A stretch of 64,000 nucleotides of DNA from Streptomyces sp. Root1304 (GCF_001426405.1 NZ_LMEP01000002.1:321181-385180); one strand, 5' to 3'. Shown: positions 1 to 8,441, counted from the stretch's first letter. The notes: generated by a model not told the origin, from the letters alone. A program made the numbers and translations.

Positions 1-155
1 TCGACGCGTTCGCCGAGTTCGGCGTAGGTGACGCGGACGCGGCCGTCGACGACGGCCTCCCGCGGTCCGTGGCGCTCGGCCGCGGCCCGGACGAGCCCGG
101 GGATCGTGCCCCACTCCAGGTCGCCGCGCAGGTCCCTCGCCGGGTCCATGTCCAT
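1..155 (-). CDS. Acyl-CoA synthetase (AMP-binding), N-terminal fragment cut by window edge
   Basis: Only the first 51 codons are in the window. The translation contains the stretch EWGTIPGLVRAAAERHGPRE followed by a V-x-Y-A-E-L segment, which matches the extreme N-terminus of ANL-superfamily acyl-CoA ligases of the FadD3 or cyclohexanecarboxylate-CoA ligase kind. The catalytic motifs lie outside the window. The ATG at 155 is chosen because GGGAGG sits 6 bases upstream; a second ATG at 149 is possible. The gene is divergent from the thiolase/DUF35/crotonase operon and shares with it a promoter region holding two CTGAC-N5-GTCAG palindromes. It probably activates the acid substrate of that pathway; the substrate is unknown. 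Confidence 0.7.
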   Translation of the reverse strand, partial: MDMDPARDLRGDLEWGTIPGLVRAAAERHGPREAVVDGRVRVTYAELGERV

Positions 156-171
156 ACCCCACCTCCCGTAG

Positions 172-186
172 CTGACTATCCGTCAG
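172..186. promoter_or_regulatory. Palindromic operator CTGAC-N5-GTCAG, copy 1
   Basis: The sequence CTGACTATCCGTCAG has perfect 5-bp arms and a 5-bp spacer. It lies between the divergent acyl-CoA ligase and thiolase starts. The same architecture recurs at 199, 13936 and 14006, and imperfectly at 7647. The size and symmetry suit a TetR-family dimer; the binding protein is inferred, most simply the TetR encoded at 7655. Confidence 0.6.
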
Positions 187-198
187 ATTAGTTGTAAC

Positions 199-213
199 CT
201 GACGCGCTGTCAG
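199..213. promoter_or_regulatory. Palindromic operator CTGAC-N5-GTCAG, copy 2
   Basis: The sequence CTGACGCGCTGTCAG has the same arms as the site at 172, with its centre 27 bp further on. It ends 26 bp before the thiolase start codon at 239, so it would overlap or follow that promoter. Two copies in one divergent region suggest cooperative or dual control. Confidence 0.6.
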
Positions 214-238
214 CAGTGCTGCCCCATGAGGAGGTTCG

Positions 239-1381
239 GTGCTCAAGGACGCCACGGCCATCGTCGGAATCGGACAGACCGCCTTCGCGAAACAGCTTCC
301 CGAGACCGAGAAGGCGCTCGCCTGCCGGGCGATCCTCGCCGCTCTCGACGACGCCGGGATCGACCCTTCCGAGGTCGACGGTTTCGCCTCGTACACGATG
401 GAGGAGACCGACGAGGTCGAGGTCGCCAAGGCCATCGGCGCCGGCGACGTCACCTTCTTCTCCAAGGTCGGCTACGGCGGCGGCGGCTCCTGCGCCACCG
501 TCGGCCACCTCGCCGCCGCCGTCGCCACCGGGCAGGCGAACGTCGGCGTCGCCTGGCGGTCCAGGAAACGGGGCTCCGGCCCCCGGCCCTGGAAGAACAC
601 CGCCGTCCAGCTGCCCACCCCCGGCCAGTGGACCCGCCCCTTCGGGCTGCTCCGCCCCGCCGACGAGATCGGCATGCTCGCCCGCCGCTACATGCACGAG
701 TACGGCGCCACCCGCGACCACCTCTTCAACGTCGCCCTGGCCTGCCGCAACCGCGCCAACCAGAACCCCGCCGCGATCATGTACGACCGCCCGCTGACCC
801 GCGAGATGTACATGACCGCCCGCTGGATCAGCGAACCCCTCTGCCTCTTCGACAACTGCCTGGAGACCGACGGCGCCCTGGCGTGCGTGATCGTCTCCGC
901 CGAGCGGGCCCGCGACTGCCGCCAGAAGCCCGTCTACGTGCACTCCGCCGCCCAGGGCCTGCCCTCCCAGCACCACGGCATGGTCAACTACTGGAACGAC
1001 GACCCGCTCTCGGGCCCCGCCTGGACCGCCGCCCGGCACCTGTGGAAGCAGGCCGACTTCGGCCCCCAGGACGTCGACGTCGCCCAGATCTACGACGCCT
1101 TCACGCCGCTCGTCCCGCTCTCGCTGGAGGGCTACGGCTTCTGCGGCCGGGGAGAGGGCGCGGCCTTCACCGAGGGCGGCGCCCTGGAGATCGGCGGCCG
1201 GCTGCCCCTCAACACCGGCGGCGGCGGACTGAGCGAGGCGTACGTCCACGGCTTCAACCTCATCAACGAGGGCGTGAAGCAACTGCGCGGCACCTCCACC
1301 GCCCAGGTCCCCGACGCCGCGACCTGCCTGGTCACGGCGGGCGAGGGCGTCCCCACATCGGCCATCCTGCTGAGGAGCTGA
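239..1381 (+). CDS. Thiolase-like lipid-transfer protein (SCP-x/Ltp family)
   Basis: The 380-residue protein has the thiolase-superfamily fold signature of the Ltp group: I-V-G-I-G-Q-T near residue 8, a YMHEYG motif, the E/Q-I-Y-D-A-F-T segment, G-F-C-x-x-G-E-G, and a C-terminal NTGGGGLSEAY loop. Length fits the family (about 380-400). A Cys lies at residue 85 in a GGSCATVG context near the usual nucleophile position. It starts at GTG 239 with GAGGAGG six bases upstream and opens an operon with a DUF35 protein and a crotonase. In steroid side-chain degradation, Ltp-type proteins pair with DUF35 partners as aldolases or thiolases; a similar C-C cleavage of an acyl-CoA is inferred here, substrate unknown. 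Confidence 0.85.
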   Translation: MLKDATAIVGIGQTAFAKQLPETEKALACRAILAALDDAGIDPSEVDGFASYTMEETDEVEVAKAIGAGDVTFFSKVGYGGGGSCATVGHLAAAVATGQANVGVAWRSRKRGSGPRPWKNTAVQLPTPGQWTRPFGLLRPADEIGMLARRYMHEYGATRDHLFNVALACRNRANQNPAAIMYDRPLTREMYMTARWISEPLCLFDNCLETDGALACVIVSAERARDCRQKPVYVHSAAQGLPSQHHGMVNYWNDDPLSGPAWTAARHLWKQADFGPQDVDVAQIYDAFTPLVPLSLEGYGFCGRGEGAAFTEGGALEIGGRLPLNTGGGGLSEAYVHGFNLINEGVKQLRGTSTAQVPDAATCLVTAGEGVPTSAILLRS

Positions 1382-1387
1382 ATCCAG

Positions 1388-1813
1388 ATGCTCACACCGG
1401 TCATCGACGAGGACGGCGCCCCCTTCTGGGACTACACCGCCCGGGGCGAACTCCGCGTCCAGAGCTGCGCCGACTGCGGCGAACTGCGTTTCCCGCCCCG
1501 CCCCTGCTGCCCGCACTGCCGCTCCTTCGCGAGCGAGTGGCGCCTGATGTCGGGGCGCGGCCGGATCTGGTCGTTCGTCCTGCCCCACCCGCCCCTCCTG
1601 CCCGAGTACGCGGCCCAGGCCCCGTACAACGCGGTGCTCGTCGAACTCGCCGACGCCCCCCACATCCGGCTCGTCGGCAACGTCGTCGCCACCCCGCACG
1701 CCCCCCTGAACTCGGTCGACCCGGCCCGGCTCCGGATCGGCGCCGCCGTGAAGGTCGCCTTCACCGAGACCGGCGGTCTCACCGTCCCCCGCTGGATCCT
1801 GGAGCGCGGATGA
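1388..1813 (+). CDS. Zn-ribbon/DUF35 OB-fold protein, partner of the thiolase-like protein
   Basis: The 141-residue protein carries an N-terminal rubredoxin-like zinc ribbon, with CADC around residue 27 and CPHC around residue 40, followed by a DUF35 OB-fold (GRGRIWSFVL and a later LRIGAAVKV strand). DUF35 proteins are partner subunits of Ltp-type thiolases or of MaoC-type hydratases such as ChsH2, and may gate acyl-CoA entry. It begins 6 bp after the thiolase stop and overlaps the next gene by the ATGA at 1810, so the three proteins are probably cotranslated and may form a complex. Known: the family pairing. Inferred: the complex here. Confidence 0.85.
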   Translation: MLTPVIDEDGAPFWDYTARGELRVQSCADCGELRFPPRPCCPHCRSFASEWRLMSGRGRIWSFVLPHPPLLPEYAAQAPYNAVLVELADAPHIRLVGNVVATPHAPLNSVDPARLRIGAAVKVAFTETGGLTVPRWILERG

Positions 1814-2586
1814 GCATCCGGGTCGACCGCGACAAGGAGACCGGGGTGGCCGTCGTCACCCTCGACCGGCCCGAGAAGCACAACTCCGTCACCCTGGAGA
1901 TGGCCCGCGAACTCACCGCCGTCTGGCGGGGCTTCCGCTACGAGGACGAGATCCGCGCGATCGTCGTCACCGGGGCCGGCGGGCGGGCCTTCTGCACGGG
2001 GATCGACCGGGACGCCGCCGGGAACGTGCCCCAGCCGTCCTCCCCGTACACGATCGACGACCCCCTCCTCGCCCTCGGCCCCAAGGCGAACGACCTGTGG
2101 AAACCGGTGATCGCCGCCGTCGAGGGGATGGCCTGCGGCGGCGCGTTCTACCTGCTCGGCGAGTCCGAGTTCCTGGTCGCCGCCGAGGACGCCACCTTCT
2201 TCGACCCGCACACCACCTACGGGATGGTCAGCGCCTTCGAGACCGTCCACATGGCGCTGCGGATGCCCCGCGGGGAGATCGCCCGGATGGCGCTGACGGG
2301 CAGCGCGGAACGGATCTCCGCCCGGCGGGCGTACGAGACGGGGCTGGTCTCCGAGCTGACCCCGCCCGGCGGGGCGCTGGAGGCCGCCCGCGCGGCCGCC
2401 GCCGTCATCGCCTCCTACCCGACGGAGGCCGTCCAGGGCACGGTCCGGGCGCTGTGGTCCGTGCACGAGGCGGCCAGGGCGCAGGCGCTGGCGCACGCGC
2501 CGCACCTGGTGACGCTCGGGAACCTGCCGGCGGACCGGCAGTCCGAGCTGTTCACCGGGAGGGCCGGCGGATACCGGCTGCGCTGA
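1810..2586 (+). CDS. Enoyl-CoA hydratase/isomerase (crotonase family)
   Basis: The 258-residue protein has the crotonase fold: an N-terminal V-T-L-D-R-P-E-K-x-N-S motif, the oxyanion-hole segment AFCTGID near residue 59, and a second G-x-x-x-G-G-A-F-Y segment (EGMACGGAFYL). Length is typical. In place of the paired catalytic glutamates of classical enoyl-CoA hydratases, the visible region reads FDPHTTYGMVSAFET, so the exact chemistry (hydratase, isomerase or hydrolase) is uncertain. The start overlaps the DUF35 stop (ATGA), making it the third gene of the acyl-CoA operon under the CTGAC-N5-GTCAG operators. Confidence 0.85.
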   Translation: MSIRVDRDKETGVAVVTLDRPEKHNSVTLEMARELTAVWRGFRYEDEIRAIVVTGAGGRAFCTGIDRDAAGNVPQPSSPYTIDDPLLALGPKANDLWKPVIAAVEGMACGGAFYLLGESEFLVAAEDATFFDPHTTYGMVSAFETVHMALRMPRGEIARMALTGSAERISARRAYETGLVSELTPPGGALEAARAAAAVIASYPTEAVQGTVRALWSVHEAARAQALAHAPHLVTLGNLPADRQSELFTGRAGGYRLR

Positions 2587-2600
2587 CGCGACGGGCCCCG

Positions 2601-3185
2601 CTACTGCTCGGTCACGCTGTCGACCGTGCAGCTCTTCACCCGGGCGAGGTCCTTCGCGTCGCGCACGAAGGCCTCGAACTCCTTCTCGGCGCCGTTGACG
2701 GTGACGTCGACGATGTCCGTCTCCACCACCATGCCCTTGACGTCCTTGAACTTCACGGTGACCACGAACGTCCCCCGGACCTGGAGGTCGTTCGGGGTGA
2801 TCCTCAGGGTCGCGCTCGAGTCGGCCGCGCGGGCCGGCTTGCCCTTGCGCTTCTTCTGGGCGGGCTTCACGCAGTCGACGACCACGACCTCGGCCCGCGC
2901 CGTGGCGGACGGCGACGGCGTGGGGTCCGTCGTGTACGAACCGGAGCCCGAACCGGAGCCGGAGCCGCCCGAACCGTCGTAGTCGTCGTTGCTCTTCTCG
3001 TCGCTGGAGCAGCCGCCGCCCGAGTCGTCGTCCGAGTGGCCGCGGCTCTTGCTCTTGCCGCTCTTGCTCTTCCCGCTGCCGCCGCCGCTGCTGCTGCCGT
3101 GGCCGCTCTTCCCGGTGTGGAATCCGGTCAGCGCCAGCACCACGATCGTGAGCGTCGCCGCGAGCTTCAGGCGTGTGCGTACCAT
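2601..3185 (-). CDS. Secreted Ser/Gly/Lys-rich protein, unknown function
   Basis: The 194-residue product starts with basic residues and a hydrophobic stretch (LAATLTIVVLALTGF) that looks like a signal peptide or N-terminal anchor. A low-complexity region of about 60 residues rich in G, S, K and D follows, then a C-terminal globular part of about 100 residues with alternating beta-like segments (TFVVTVKFKDVKG; DIVDVTVNG) and two cysteines (VDCVKP; SCTVDS). ATG 3185 is preferred because GGGGAGC lies just upstream. It is convergent with the crotonase gene, 14 bp away. I do not recognise the family; an exported protein is the only inference made. Confidence 0.6.
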   Translation of the reverse strand: MVRTRLKLAATLTIVVLALTGFHTGKSGHGSSSGGGSGKSKSGKSKSRGHSDDDSGGGCSSDEKSNDDYDGSGGSGSGSGSGSYTTDPTPSPSATARAEVVVVDCVKPAQKKRKGKPARAADSSATLRITPNDLQVRGTFVVTVKFKDVKGMVVETDIVDVTVNGAEKEFEAFVRDAKDLARVKSCTVDSVTEQ

Positions 3186-3310
3186 CGCCGCTCCCCGTTC
3201 CTTCTGTCGTGTCCGCGCCACCATAGCGCCGCTCCGGTGCCGCCTGGCGGGCCCCCCGCACCCGGCGTAGCGTCGGGAACGAGAGCCGGACCGGCAAGGA
3301 GGCCGCAACG

Positions 3311-3946
3311 ATGATCCGCAACGTGGCCGGTGCGGTGCTGGCTCTCGTCGGAGCGACGGCCGCCGTCTGGAGCCCCTTCCGTGCCTGGTACGACGGCCGT
3401 CACGGCCGTGACTACGCCATCGACGAGCTGTTCACCGGCATCACGGACGCCAAGTCCGACGTGCTCGGCTCGATCCTGGCGCCGTTCCTCTTCGCCGCCC
3501 TCCTCACCGTGCTCGGTGTGGTGCTGCGCTCCCGCCTGCTCGTCGCCCTCGCCGGGGTCGTCGTCCTCGGCTTCACCATCCTCTGGATGGTGCGGGTCGG
3601 GCAGGCCGAGGGGCAGCTCACCGTCGGCGGCGGCGGTACGGGGCTCGGCGACGGGGTCGCGAACGCCCTCGGCGGCGGAATCCTGTTGCTGCTCGGCGCG
3701 CTCGTCATGTCGGGCAGGTCCCACGCGCCGCACCGGGTGGACCGGGCCCCCGGGCCCACCCACCCGACGCCGGCCGGCCCGCCGCCGGAGAGCACGCCGG
3801 AGAGCACGCGGGACCGGACGGCGGACGCGCCCACGAGCGAGTACCCGCGCCCGGACCCGTACGGGAAACCCGACCCCTACGGGAATCCCGACCCCTACGG
3901 GCCGCCCGAACAGCCGGACCGGCCGCCCGAGCAACCCCGGCCCTAG
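3311..3946 (+). CDS. Small integral membrane protein with Pro-rich C-terminal repeats
   Basis: The 211-residue protein has an N-terminal hydrophobic segment (residues 3-20), further membrane segments near 58-75 and 78-95, and one near 118-136 (ALGGGILLLLGALVM). The last 75 residues are polar and Pro-rich, with three copies of a DPYGxP unit near residues 180-200. It resembles actinobacterial membrane proteins with about four helices and a cytoplasmic Pro-rich tail. It is divergent from the secreted protein at 3185 and convergent with the kinase. Function is unknown; the tail could be a docking or phosphorylation platform, which is speculation. Confidence 0.7.
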   Translation: MIRNVAGAVLALVGATAAVWSPFRAWYDGRHGRDYAIDELFTGITDAKSDVLGSILAPFLFAALLTVLGVVLRSRLLVALAGVVVLGFTILWMVRVGQAEGQLTVGGGGTGLGDGVANALGGGILLLLGALVMSGRSHAPHRVDRAPGPTHPTPAGPPPESTPESTRDRTADAPTSEYPRPDPYGKPDPYGNPDPYGPPEQPDRPPEQPRP

Positions 3947-3962
3947 GCCAGCGGCTCAGGGC

Positions 3963-6389
3963 TCAGCGCCCCGCCGAACCCCGTCCCGTGGCCGTGCCCT
4001 TCACCGCGTCCAGCGCGTACACGCAGCGGTCCTTGCTGCACGCGTACACGACCCCGCCCCTGGCCACCGGCGAACCGGTGATCTCGCCGCCGGTCGCGAG
4101 CTTCCAGCGGAGCTGGCCGCCGGTCGCGTCCAGCGTGTAGAGGACGTGGTCGGCCGAGCCGAAGTGCACCCGGCCGTCGGCGACCACCGGGGAGCCGACC
4201 AGCTCGCCGCCCGCCGCGAACCGCCAGCGGGGCGTGCCGGTGACCGCGTCGAGGGTGTACAGCGCGCTGCCGCTGCCGACGTGCACGTTGCCGTCGGCGA
4301 CGAGCACCGGCTCGGTCGACTGCCGCGGCTCGGTCGCGATCCGCCAGCGGTCCTGGCCGGTGGTCGCGTCGAGCGCGTACACCGTGCCGAGGTGGTCCGA
4401 GAGGTACACCCCGCCGCCCGTGACCGCCGGGCCCGGCGCGAACGCGGGCGGCGAGACGAAGACGGCCGGCGCCTCGAAGTGCCAGCGCACGTGACCGGCG
4501 GCGATGTCGATCGACAGGACCCGCGTGCCGGCGGACACGTACACGCAGCCGTCCTCGGCCGGGGCCACCCGGACGGGCACGCCCGCGCAGGAGGCGGCGT
4601 CGCCGATCGGGTACGACCAGCGCTCCACGCCCGTCCGGGCGTCGAGGGCCTGGAGCCGGGCCTCCCGCCACACGTACACGGTGTCGCCGTGCACGGCGGG
4701 CCCCGCCTCCGGGGTCTCGAAGTCGGTCTGCGCGCCGGTGATCTCCCACAGCTTCGCGCCGTTGGAGGCCTCCCAGCCCTGCACCCCGCCGCCGCGCGTG
4801 CCGGTGACGACCGTGCCCCGGTCGACCTGGAGGGAGTACACCCAGGCGTCGGTGCGCAGCCGCCACCGCTCGCCGCCGTCGGTGGCGTCGAGGGCGTAGA
4901 GCGTGGGTCCGTCGGAGGCGTGGATGCGGCCCGCGGCGACCGCCATCGACCAGGCCACGTCCCGGGTCTTGAACTGGCGCCGGCCGCTGCCGGTGTCCAG
5001 GGCGTGTACCTCGAACGAGGTCACGTACAGCAGGTCCCCCTCCACGACCGGGGTACCCCACACGTCGTTCGACATCCGGAAGCGCCAGGGCCGCCAGGGG
5101 CCGGGCTCCGGGGGCGCGGTGTGGTCGGGTCCCTGCCCGGGGACGTGGACCGGGCGGGCACCGGGCTGCGGGCCGGGCTCCCCGGCGTGCGAGCCGTGGT
5201 CCGCGCCGTGCGGGCCGCCGCCGGGCGGACGGATCCAGCCGGTGGCCGGGCCCGCGTCGGCGCCCCGGCCGACGGCGAGCGCGGCACGGGTGTCGGCGAC
5301 CCGGGGGCCGGGGCCGATCGGGACGGTCGCGCCGCCCAGGCGTACGGGTCCGCCGGCGCTCTCGGCGGGGCCGGCGTGCCGTCCGCCGCCCGGGCCGCCG
5401 ACAGGGGCCGGCTCGGGGAAGCGGGGGTCGCCGGGCGGCAGGGGCGGCGGCGGGGGCGTGCGCCGCGCCACCGGTACGCCGACGGGGGCCGGACGGCGGC
5501 CGCCCCGACGGGTCTCGATCATGGCGGTGGCGCTCGCCGGCAGCCAGGCCGAGGCCGTCCCGCTGTCGTCGCTGCCGGGGCCGAAGAGGTGCGGGGCCAG
5601 CTGCGCCTGGAGGTCGGCCGGGGTGGGCCGGCGGCTGACGTCCATCTGCATGCAGGACTCGATGAGGGGCCGCAGCTCCTCGGGCAGGCCCTCCAGGTCG
5701 GGGCCCTCGCGGAGCAGCATGAAGACGGTCTCGACCGGGTTCGCTCCGTGGAAGGGCGCGTGGCCGGTGGCGGCGAAGACCAGCATCGAGCCGAGCGAGA
5801 AGACATCGCTCGCGCCGGTGACGCTGCGGGAGTCGCGGGCCTGCTCGGGAGACATGTAGGCCGGGGTGCCGACGGCGACGTTGGTCATGGTCAGGCGCGT
5901 GTTGGAGACGCCCGACGCGATGCCGAAGTCGATCACCCGGGGGCCGTCCTCGACGACGAGGACGTTGGAGGGCTTGAGGTCGCGGTGGACCAGACCCGCG
6001 CCGTGGATGGACTGCAGGGCCTCGGCGACGCCGGCGGCCAGCCAGCGCACGGCCTGGGCCGGGAGCGGTCCGCACTCGTTCACTATCTCTTCGAGCGAGG
6101 GCGCGGGGACGTAGGCGGTCGCCAGCCAGGGCACGGCGGCGCGCGGGTCGGCGTCGACGACGGCGGCCGTGTAGAAGCCGGAGACCGCCCGCGCGGCCTC
6201 CACCTCTCGGGTGAAGCGGACCCGGAACAGCTGGTCCTCAGCGAGCTCCGTGCGCACGGTCTTGATCGCCACGCGCCGGCCCGATGCCGAGCGCGCGAGA
6301 TAGACCAGGCCCATTCCGCCCGCGCCGAGCCGGCCCAGCACCTCGAAGGGCCCGATACGTCTCGGGTCGTGCTGCGTCAGCTGTTCCAC
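3963..6389 (-). CDS. AfsK-type Ser/Thr protein kinase with PQQ beta-propeller
   Basis: The 808-residue protein has an N-terminal Hanks-type kinase domain (about 13-270): glycine loop GAGGMG at 22-27, invariant Lys in AIK (43), HRDLKPSN at 135-142, DFG at 154-156, and the [10 protein letters not shown] activation segment at 174-183. A Pro/Gly-rich linker (about 275-430) leads to a C-terminal PQQ/PilF-like propeller (about 435-800) with repeated YALDAxTGxxRW units. No transmembrane helix is obvious, so it is probably cytosolic or peripheral. Architecture and length resemble AfsK, which links signals to secondary metabolism and polar growth in Streptomyces; whether this is AfsK or a paralogue is not decided. 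Substrates are unknown. Confidence 0.93.
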   Translation of the reverse strand: MEQLTQHDPRRIGPFEVLGRLGAGGMGLVYLARSASGRRVAIKTVRTELAEDQLFRVRFTREVEAARAVSGFYTAAVVDADPRAAVPWLATAYVPAPSLEEIVNECGPLPAQAVRWLAAGVAEALQSIHGAGLVHRDLKPSNVLVVEDGPRVIDFGIASGVSNTRLTMTNVAVGTPAYMSPEQARDSRSVTGASDVFSLGSMLVFAATGHAPFHGANPVETVFMLLREGPDLEGLPEELRPLIESCMQMDVSRRPTPADLQAQLAPHLFGPGSDDSGTASAWLPASATAMIETRRGGRRPAPVGVPVARRTPPPPPLPPGDPRFPEPAPVGGPGGGRHAGPAESAGGPVRLGGATVPIGPGPRVADTRAALAVGRGADAGPATGWIRPPGGGPHGADHGSHAGEPGPQPGARPVHVPGQGPDHTAPPEPGPWRPWRFRMSNDVWGTPVVEGDLLYVTSFEVHALDTGSGRRQFKTRDVAWSMAVAAGRIHASDGPTLYALDATDGGERWRLRTDAWVYSLQVDRGTVVTGTRGGGVQGWEASNGAKLWEITGAQTDFETPEAGPAVHGDTVYVWREARLQALDARTGVERWSYPIGDAASCAGVPVRVAPAEDGCVYVSAGTRVLSIDIAAGHVRWHFEAPAVFVSPPAFAPGPAVTGGGVYLSDHLGTVYALDATTGQDRWRIATEPRQSTEPVLVADGNVHVGSGSALYTLDAVTGTPRWRFAAGGELVGSPVVADGRVHFGSADHVLYTLDATGGQLRWKLATGGEITGSPVARGGVVYACSKDRCVYALDAVKGTATGRGSAGR

Positions 6390-6513
6390 TTGCCTGCCAC
6401 CTCCCCGTACGGGCCATGAGGGTACGGCCCTGGCCCTGATTCTTCCTGTCCGAGGGCCCGGTTGCGAACCCGGGGGCGGATCGGGGTGTCACAGGTCATA
6501 TCAGACGGGGGGT

Positions 6514-6553
6514 GCGGCGGGCTCCGTCAGGCAGTGGCGGCGGGCTCCGTCAG
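6514..6553. repeat. Short direct repeat (17 bp twice, 23-bp period)
   Basis: The sequence GCGGCGGGCTCCGTCAG occurs at 6514-6530 and again at 6537-6553. The second copy contains the stop codon of the VOC gene. It looks like a small slippage duplication at the 3-prime end of that gene; no function is inferred. Confidence 0.6.
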
Positions 6554-7335
6554 CTCGCGTCGGCGGGTTCCGCGAGGACCGCGAAGCGGGCGCCCTGGTT
6601 GTCGTGGAGGACGGCGATGCGGCCGTGCGGGGTGTCGAAGGGCGGGGTGGCGACCCGGCCGCCGAGGCGGGTGGTGATCGCGCAGGCCTCGTCACAGTCC
6701 TCGACGGCGAAGTAGACGAGGACGTGGCCGGGCATCGCGGCGGGGAAGTCGTCGGTGATCACGGCCCGCCCGCCGAAGGAGCTGTCGTCGCCGGGCCGGG
6801 AGCCGGGGGGCGACCAGACGCGGTAGTCGAAGCCCGCGTCCCTGCCCTCCTCCTCGGGGTCGGCCTGGCGGCCGAGGTAGCCGAAGACGGTCGCGTAGAA
6901 GGTGTCGACGGCCTCGGGGCGGCGCGTGTACACCTCCATCCAGCAGAAGGCGCCCGGTTCGTTCGTGGTCTCGAAGCCGTCCTCGTCGCCCTGCTGCCGG
7001 AGTCCGAAGACGGCGCCGCCGGGGTCGGCGGCGAGCGCCAGGACGCCGAAGGGGCCGACGGGGTAGGGCTCCATGACCATCTGGCCCCCGGCGGCCCTGA
7101 TCCGGGTGGCGAGGGTGCCGGCGTTCCCGGTCGCGAGGTAGAGCGTCCAGGTGGTGGGCATGCGGCCGTCGCTCTTGGGGAGGAGACCGGCGACCCTGCG
7201 CCCGTCGAGGAGCGCCTCGTCCCGCTCGGGGTCGAAGGTCCAGCCGAAGAGCTCGCCGTAGAAGCGCTTGCCCGCTTCCAGGTCGGGGAGTTGTGCGTCC
7301 ACCCAGCAGGGGGTGCCCTCAATGCGTACGGCCAT
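6550..7335 (-). CDS. VOC family protein (two glyoxalase/bleomycin-resistance-like modules)
   Basis: The 261-residue protein contains two tandem vicinal-oxygen-chelate modules. The first starts at GTPCWVDAQLPDLEAGKRFY (about 7-26); the second, around 130, has GAFCWMEVYTRRPEAVDTFY and the matching FYATVFGY helix. Both halves end with the typical D-P-x-G-A-x-F or D-N-Q-G-A-x-F strand, so this is one complete two-domain chain of normal size. VOC proteins cover lyases, dioxygenases and antibiotic-binding proteins; the substrate cannot be read. The gene is divergent from the TetR at 7655 across a 319-bp gap and is probably monocistronic. Confidence 0.88.
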   Translation of the reverse strand: MAVRIEGTPCWVDAQLPDLEAGKRFYGELFGWTFDPERDEALLDGRRVAGLLPKSDGRMPTTWTLYLATGNAGTLATRIRAAGGQMVMEPYPVGPFGVLALAADPGGAVFGLRQQGDEDGFETTNEPGAFCWMEVYTRRPEAVDTFYATVFGYLGRQADPEEEGRDAGFDYRVWSPPGSRPGDDSSFGGRAVITDDFPAAMPGHVLVYFAVEDCDEACAITTRLGGRVATPPFDTPHGRIAVLHDNQGARFAVLAEPADAS

Positions 7336-7654
7336 GGGATCACGCTAGGTCCGGGACGGCGGTCCCGCACGCCCCGACATACGAACAAAAGGACGATTTA
7401 TCGGCGCACAACCCTTGGGGCTCTTGAGTTGTCCACCGAAGTTGTCCACAGGCTGTTCATAAGCCTATTCGGGTACGGGGCTCCCGCCGCCGCCTCCACC
7501 ACCCCTGGGGAGTGGCGCGATCCCACCCCTCCCCCACGGCACTCCCTCCCCGGAGACACGCGTGCCGACCTCGTAGAACACGGGCGGACGGGGGGTGCAC
7601 CCCATTTGCAGTCGGCCGAATCGCGCGCCGACACCCCCTCGGTAAGCTGACGGC
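7336..7654. other. 319-bp intergenic region with two DnaA-box-like sequences
   Basis: This gap separates the divergent VOC and TetR genes. It holds two direct repeats that match the actinobacterial DnaA box or nearly so: TTGTCCACC at 7429-7437 and TTGTCCACA at 7442-7450, 13 bp apart. Near the TetR end there is a TAAGCT -10-like element followed six bases later by the ATG at 7655. The segment 7490-7560 is C-rich, with no gene or hairpin seen. I find no small ORF with a ribosome-binding site here. Confidence 0.5.
7429..7450 (+). promoter_or_regulatory. Pair of DnaA-box-like sites
   Basis: TTGTCCACC (7429-7437) and TTGTCCACA (7442-7450) are direct repeats with a 13-bp period. The second equals the Streptomyces DnaA-box consensus as I know it. 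There are only two boxes and no dnaA or dnaN gene nearby, so this is not oriC; they could titrate DnaA, tie expression to replication, or be chance. Confidence 0.4.
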
Positions 7655-7661
7655 ATGACAG
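7647..7661. promoter_or_regulatory. CTGAC-N5-G(a)CAG operator-like site over the TetR start codon
   Basis: CTGACGGCATGACAG matches the CTGAC-N5-GTCAG palindrome with one mismatch and covers the ATG at 7655. A TAAGCT -10-like hexamer at 7643-7648 would place transcription at or next to the ATG, suggesting a leaderless mRNA with an autoregulatory site on top. The match is seen; autoregulation is inferred. Confidence 0.45.
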
Positions 7662-8302
7662 GACAAGTACGCACCGTCGACGGCCGCGTGGCCGGACGAC
7701 GCGGCCAGGCGACGCGGCAGAAGCTGCTCGACTGCCTCGGTGAGATGCTCAGCTCCTCGCCCTACCGGGACGTCAAGGTCATCGATGTGGCCCGGAAGGC
7801 GGGTACTTCACCCGCGACGTTCTATCAGTACTTCCCGGACGTCGAGGGCGCGGTTCTCGAGATCGCGGAGGAAATGGCCAAGGAGGGCGCCGGGTTGACC
7901 GAGCTGGTCTCCGGCCGCTCCTGGGTCGGCAAGGCCGGCTGGCAGACCTCCGAGGAACTCGTCGAAGGCTTCCTGGACTTCTGGCGGAAGCACGACGCGA
8001 TCCTCCGGGTCGTGGACCTCGGCGCCGCCGAGGGCGACAAGCGGTTCTACAAGATCCGCATGAAGATCCTGAACTCGGTCACCAACTCCCTCACGGACGC
8101 GGTGAAGGAGCTCCAGGCCAAGGGCAAGGTCGACAAGGAGGTCAGTCCGGCCGCCATGGCGGGCTCCCTGGTGGCGATGCTGGCCTCGGTCGCCGGCCAC
8201 CAGAAGGGCTTCACGACCTGGGGCGTGAAGCAGGCCGAACTCAAGCCCAACCTCGCCCTGTTGGTGCATCTGGGCATCACCGGAAAGAAGCCGACCAGAT
8301 AG
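7655..8302 (+). CDS. TetR/AcrR family regulator, candidate controller of the acyl-CoA genes
   Basis: The 215-residue protein has an N-terminal TetR DNA-binding domain: GQATRQKLLDCLGEMLSSSP, then VIDVARKAGTSPATFYQYFP around residues 45-65, with the recognition helix TSPATFYQYF. The all-alpha ligand-binding half follows (about 75-205). There is no ribosome-binding site; the spacing of TAAGCT to the ATG suggests a leaderless transcript. A one-mismatch CTGAC-N5-GTCAG site covers the start codon, and perfect or near-perfect copies sit at two acyl-CoA gene promoters in this window. Inference: it represses those genes and itself, with an acyl-CoA as likely inducer. A hairpin terminator follows at 8334. 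Confidence 0.9.
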   Translation: MTGQVRTVDGRVAGRRGQATRQKLLDCLGEMLSSSPYRDVKVIDVARKAGTSPATFYQYFPDVEGAVLEIAEEMAKEGAGLTELVSGRSWVGKAGWQTSEELVEGFLDFWRKHDAILRVVDLGAAEGDKRFYKIRMKILNSVTNSLTDAVKELQAKGKVDKEVSPAAMAGSLVAMLASVAGHQKGFTTWGVKQAELKPNLALLVHLGITGKKPTR

Positions 8303-8333
8303 CCCCACCCACTCCTTCACCCGTCCTGTCGTC

Positions 8334-8376
8334 GACGCCGACGGCGGCCCGCCCCCAACGGACCGCCGTCGGCGTC
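8334..8376. terminator. Strong hairpin between convergent TetR and ABC permease genes
   Basis: Perfect 14-bp arms GACGCCGACGGCGG (8334-8347) and CCGCCGTCGGCGTC (8363-8376) enclose a 15-nt loop. It lies 32 bp after the TetR stop and can serve both strands, since the ABC permease gene ends at 8536. No T-tract is present, which is common for terminators in this genus. Confidence 0.7.
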
Positions 8377-8407
8377 GCCGTGTCCGGGGGCGTACGGGGA
8401 CGGGGGC

Positions 8408-8441
8408 GTACGCCTTCCCGGGCGGAGTACGCCTTCCCGGG
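8408..8441. repeat. Direct repeat GTACGCCTTCCCGGG x2
   Basis: The 15-mer GTACGCCTTCCCGGG occurs at 8408-8422 and 8427-8441 (19-bp period). It sits in the 233-bp gap between the TetR and ABC permease genes, where related GTACG-centred words recur several times (8392-8505). No gene is seen there; the repeats may be slippage products. Confidence 0.45.

Noticed and set aside
226..2586. Fused 786-codon frame starting at 226
   Set aside because: Only its last 258 codons (from ATG 1810) are real, the crotonase; the first part is an out-of-frame reading of the thiolase and DUF35 genes.
3330..6419. Very long open frame (over 1000 codons) on the plus strand across the kinase gene
   Set aside because: It is the GC-bias shadow of the minus-strand kinase; its translation is low-complexity Arg/Gly/Pro/Ala sequence with no domain.
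7429..7450. A replication origin suggested by DnaA-box-like repeats
   Set aside because: Only two boxes are present and no dnaA, dnaN, gyrB or clustered boxes occur nearby.
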